14,395 nt of DNA, from the NCBI GenBank assembly GCA_000433755.1, contig FR891273.1:17169-31563 (forward strand). Direction: 5' to 3'. This document shows positions 12,740 through 14,395 of this stretch, piece by piece (position 1 is the stretch's first letter; every line of letters starts with the position of its first letter). The stretch is from Clostridium sp. CAG:465 (GTDB lineage: Bacteria; Bacillota; Clostridia; TANB77; CAG-465). The position numbers and the translations under genes are program-made. The notes beneath the pieces were generated by a model that was given only the letters and a program-made list of their open reading frames with translations, did no database searches and had not been told where the DNA came from.

Positions 12740-14155
12740 ATGAGAATTGGAATAGATATTGATAATGTAATAGCAGATTTAGATAAAACATTTTTAGAAG
12801 AATTTGAAAAAGAAGATAAAAATAAAAGAAATAAAGGAATTATAAATAAAAAAGCTAAACACATTACTGAAGGAATGTTTGATTGGAGCTCAGAAGAAAT
12901 AGAAGATTTTATCTGCAATAATATGGATAGAATGGCTGAAAAATTCGATTTAATAGAAGATGCTAAGGAATATATTAATAAATTATATGAAGAAAACGAG
13001 ATATTTTTAATAACACATAGATCAAATCATTTTTTTAAAAATCATGAATTAGTAACTATAAATTGGTTAAATGAAAAAGGTATAAAATATGATAAATTAG
13101 TATTTACAAAAAGCAGAGATAAAAGTCCGGAGTGTATTGAAAATAGTATTGATATTATGTTTGATGATGAAGCAGATAAATGTAAATACATATTAAACGC
13201 AGGAATAGAATGTTTTTTAATGAAAACAAGATATAATGAGAATTATAGTTTAAATATTCCAATAGTAAATGGATGGAAAGAAATATATAGTTTAATCTGT
13301 GAAAAAAATAAATATAATGTAATTTTGGATACAGATACATATAATGAAGCAGATGACCAATTCGCATTATCTTACTTACTAAAAAGCAAAGAAATATTCA
13401 ACATTGATGCTATAACAATAGCACCTTTTAGACATGAAAAATGGCAAGGAACAGTTTCTGATTCTATAGATGCCAGTTACAATGAAGCATGTAAAGTATT
13501 TGATTTATTAGGTCTAAAAGATAAATCTATTATATTTAAAGGTTCCCGTGATTATTTAAAAAATGGATATAATGAAAGAAATTCAGCAGTTAATAAAATA
13601 ATTGAAATTGCTAACAAAAATAAAAAAACATATATATTAGCAATAGGGTGTTTAACAAATATAGCATTAGCATTAAAATCTAACCCAGATATTGTTGATA
13701 AGATAGAAATTGTATGGTTAGGAAGTAACTTTTTATTTGGTACTAATAAAGATTTCAATTTTGATCAAGATGTAGAAGCGGTAAAAGTAGTTTTTGAATC
13801 AAAAGTTAAACTTACTGTTATGCCTTGTTCTCCTATAACATCGAATCTAATGACATCAATATACGAATTAGAAAGTGAATTAAAAGGCAAGAACGAATTA
13901 TGCGATTATTTATGCTATAGATTTTATAATAGAGCCTATGGTCCTACTAAAAGATGGCCACTATGGGATATTAGTGTAATAGCATATATGATAAATAAAA
14001 ATTGGTTTAATACAATGGAAGTTAGTTGTCCCCTTATAAATGCTGATAATACATTCAAACTAACCGAAAACAGGCATAACATTAAATTTGTTAATTATTT
14101 AAATGCAAATGAAATATTTAAAGATTTGTTTAGCAAATTAACGGATAATAATTAA
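12740..14155 (+). CDS. Fusion: HAD 5'(3')-nucleotidase (NT5C/YqfW type) + nucleoside hydrolase
   Basis: A 471-aa protein with two enzymatic domains. Residues 1-188 resemble NT5C/YqfW nucleotidases of the HAD superfamily: GIDIDNVIAD (4-13, D6 nucleophile, D8 acid/base), ITHRSN (91-96, T92), TKSRDKS (123-129, Lys) and FDDEADK (141-147, D142/D143 metal). Residues 191-471 are an inosine-uridine-type nucleoside hydrolase: VILDTDTYNEADDQFAL (194-210, Ca2+ ligands D197, D199, D205, D206), ILAIGCLTNIALAL (299-312), and WPLWDISVIAYM (406-417), where D410 matches the last Ca2+ ligand and W409 replaces the usual His. The motif DTD-x5-DD instead of DTD-x3-DD marks a divergent subgroup. Together the domains could convert an NMP to nucleoside plus phosphate, then to base plus sugar. 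Start: GGAGG 7 nt upstream. It is flanked by direct repeats that encode small RNAs. Confidence 0.88.
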   Translation: MRIGIDIDNVIADLDKTFLEEFEKEDKNKRNKGIINKKAKHITEGMFDWSSEEIEDFICNNMDRMAEKFDLIEDAKEYINKLYEENEIFLITHRSNHFFKNHELVTINWLNEKGIKYDKLVFTKSRDKSPECIENSIDIMFDDEADKCKYILNAGIECFLMKTRYNENYSLNIPIVNGWKEIYSLICEKNKYNVILDTDTYNEADDQFALSYLLKSKEIFNIDAITIAPFRHEKWQGTVSDSIDASYNEACKVFDLLGLKDKSIIFKGSRDYLKNGYNERNSAVNKIIEIANKNKKTYILAIGCLTNIALALKSNPDIVDKIEIVWLGSNFLFGTNKDFNFDQDVEAVKVVFESKVKLTVMPCSPITSNLMTSIYELESELKGKNELCDYLCYRFYNRAYGPTKRWPLWDISVIAYMINKNWFNTMEVSCPLINADNTFKLTENRHNIKFVNYLNANEIFKDLFSKLTDNN

Positions 14156-14158
14156 TGT

Positions 14159-14198
14159 ATAAAGACAATGTTGAGATGATATTGTCTTTATCGTTTTT
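14159..14198 (+). terminator. Terminator after the fusion gene
   Basis: A perfect 11-bp stem ATAAAGACAAT (14159-14169) / ATTGTCTTTAT (14181-14191), then CG and TTTTT. Confidence 0.92.
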
Positions 14199-14232
14199 AT
14201 AATTTTTCCTCTTTTTTTGAAGACTATTATAT

Positions 14233-14340
14233 AAAATAAAAACTTACGAACAATTAAGTCCGTAAGTTGATTTCAAATGGAGCCTTAACTATACACGTAT
14301 GCAAAATTAAGACTATAAGATTTGATTAAATCTCTCTGAT
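14233..14340 (-). ncRNA. Predicted structured small RNA, copy B
   Basis: Same architecture as copy A, with identical stems. It differs within the transcript at four positions: 14252 and 14253 (terminator loop region), 14303 (apical loop) and 14318 (internal loop). The two terminator changes shorten the inner stem and enlarge the loop, but leave the 10-bp lower stem and the U tract intact. A transcript from here would run convergently toward the fusion gene's terminator. Confidence 0.65.
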
Positions 14341-14346
14341 AAGTTC

Positions 14347-14374
14347 ATTATATCATTTTCCTAGATATTTTCAA
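14347..14374 (-). promoter_or_regulatory. Promoter of small RNA copy B
   Basis: On the minus strand, TTGAAA (14374-14369), a 16-bp spacer and TATAAT (14352-14347). The -10 is perfect, against TACAAT in copy A, so copy B may be the stronger one. Confidence 0.72.
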
Positions 14375-14395
14375 GGGAGTATAGAAAAAAATATC

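Larger units (their letters stand above)
14233..14392. repeat. Direct repeat, right copy (160 bp)
   Basis: The second copy of the 12521-12680 repeat, in the same orientation, without gaps. Similarity stops at about the last three bases of the window, so the right boundary is just visible. Confidence 0.93.

Noticed and set aside
12521..14392. Repeats as insertion-sequence ends, integron attC sites or a CRISPR array
   Set aside because: They are direct rather than inverted, only two copies are 1.7 kb apart, no transposase lies between them, and no attC consensus or short spacer periodicity is seen. The promoter-plus-terminator content fits RNA genes better.

Overview
The window is very AT-rich, with ordinary bacterial gene structure: strong TTGACA/TATAAT promoters, GGAGG ribosome binding sites and compact intrinsic terminators. 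All 15 coding ends that I read stop at TAA (12) or TAG (3), none at TGA, and Trp is TGG. The gene content (a polC tail, Sua5/YwlC, Gram-positive-type regulators) points to a low-GC Firmicute, probably an uncultured gut Clostridia or Bacilli lineage. I cannot name the species.

Layout. Positions 1-459 hold a junction between the C-terminal part of an IS1182-like transposase (minus strand) and the last ~33 codons of polC (plus strand), meeting at an 11-bp inverted repeat; this is either a real rearrangement or an assembly chimera. At 460-3660 are a small acidic orphan protein, a minus-strand protein with two tandem RSH-type HD domains (the second catalytically decayed), a divergent short ribosome hibernation factor (HPF), and an orphan protein of about 195 aa. 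At 3700-6450 are Sua5 (tRNA t6A synthesis), a bacterial Thg1-like 3'-5' polymerase behind a structured, riboswitch-like leader, and a second orphan that looks like a distant paralog of the 195-aa protein. At 6450-7990 is an adk-map operon outside its usual secY context. A minus-strand MgtA-like P-type ATPase follows (7994-10600). It is divergent from an abrB-like regulator plus ABC ATPase plus ABC-2 permease operon (10776-12435), which has a 16-bp palindromic operator candidate at its transcription start.

The most unusual part is the right end (12521-14395). A single gene encodes an NT5C/YqfW-type HAD nucleotidase fused to a nucleoside hydrolase, which would in principle take a nucleotide to free base plus sugar in two steps. 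It is bracketed by two ungapped ~160-bp direct repeats (about 93% identical by eye). Each repeat reads on the minus strand as a complete small-RNA gene: promoter, ~108-nt transcript with a long imperfect hairpin, and an intrinsic terminator. All four differences between the two predicted transcripts fall in unpaired positions of the fold I propose.

Most genes here appear to be single transcription units, each with its own promoter and terminator, so neighbours are weak evidence for shared function. The exceptions are adk-map and abrB-ABC-permease. Possible functional links are translation and tRNA maintenance (HPF, Sua5, Thg1-like, Map) and (p)ppGpp/ribosome hibernation (HD protein and HPF).
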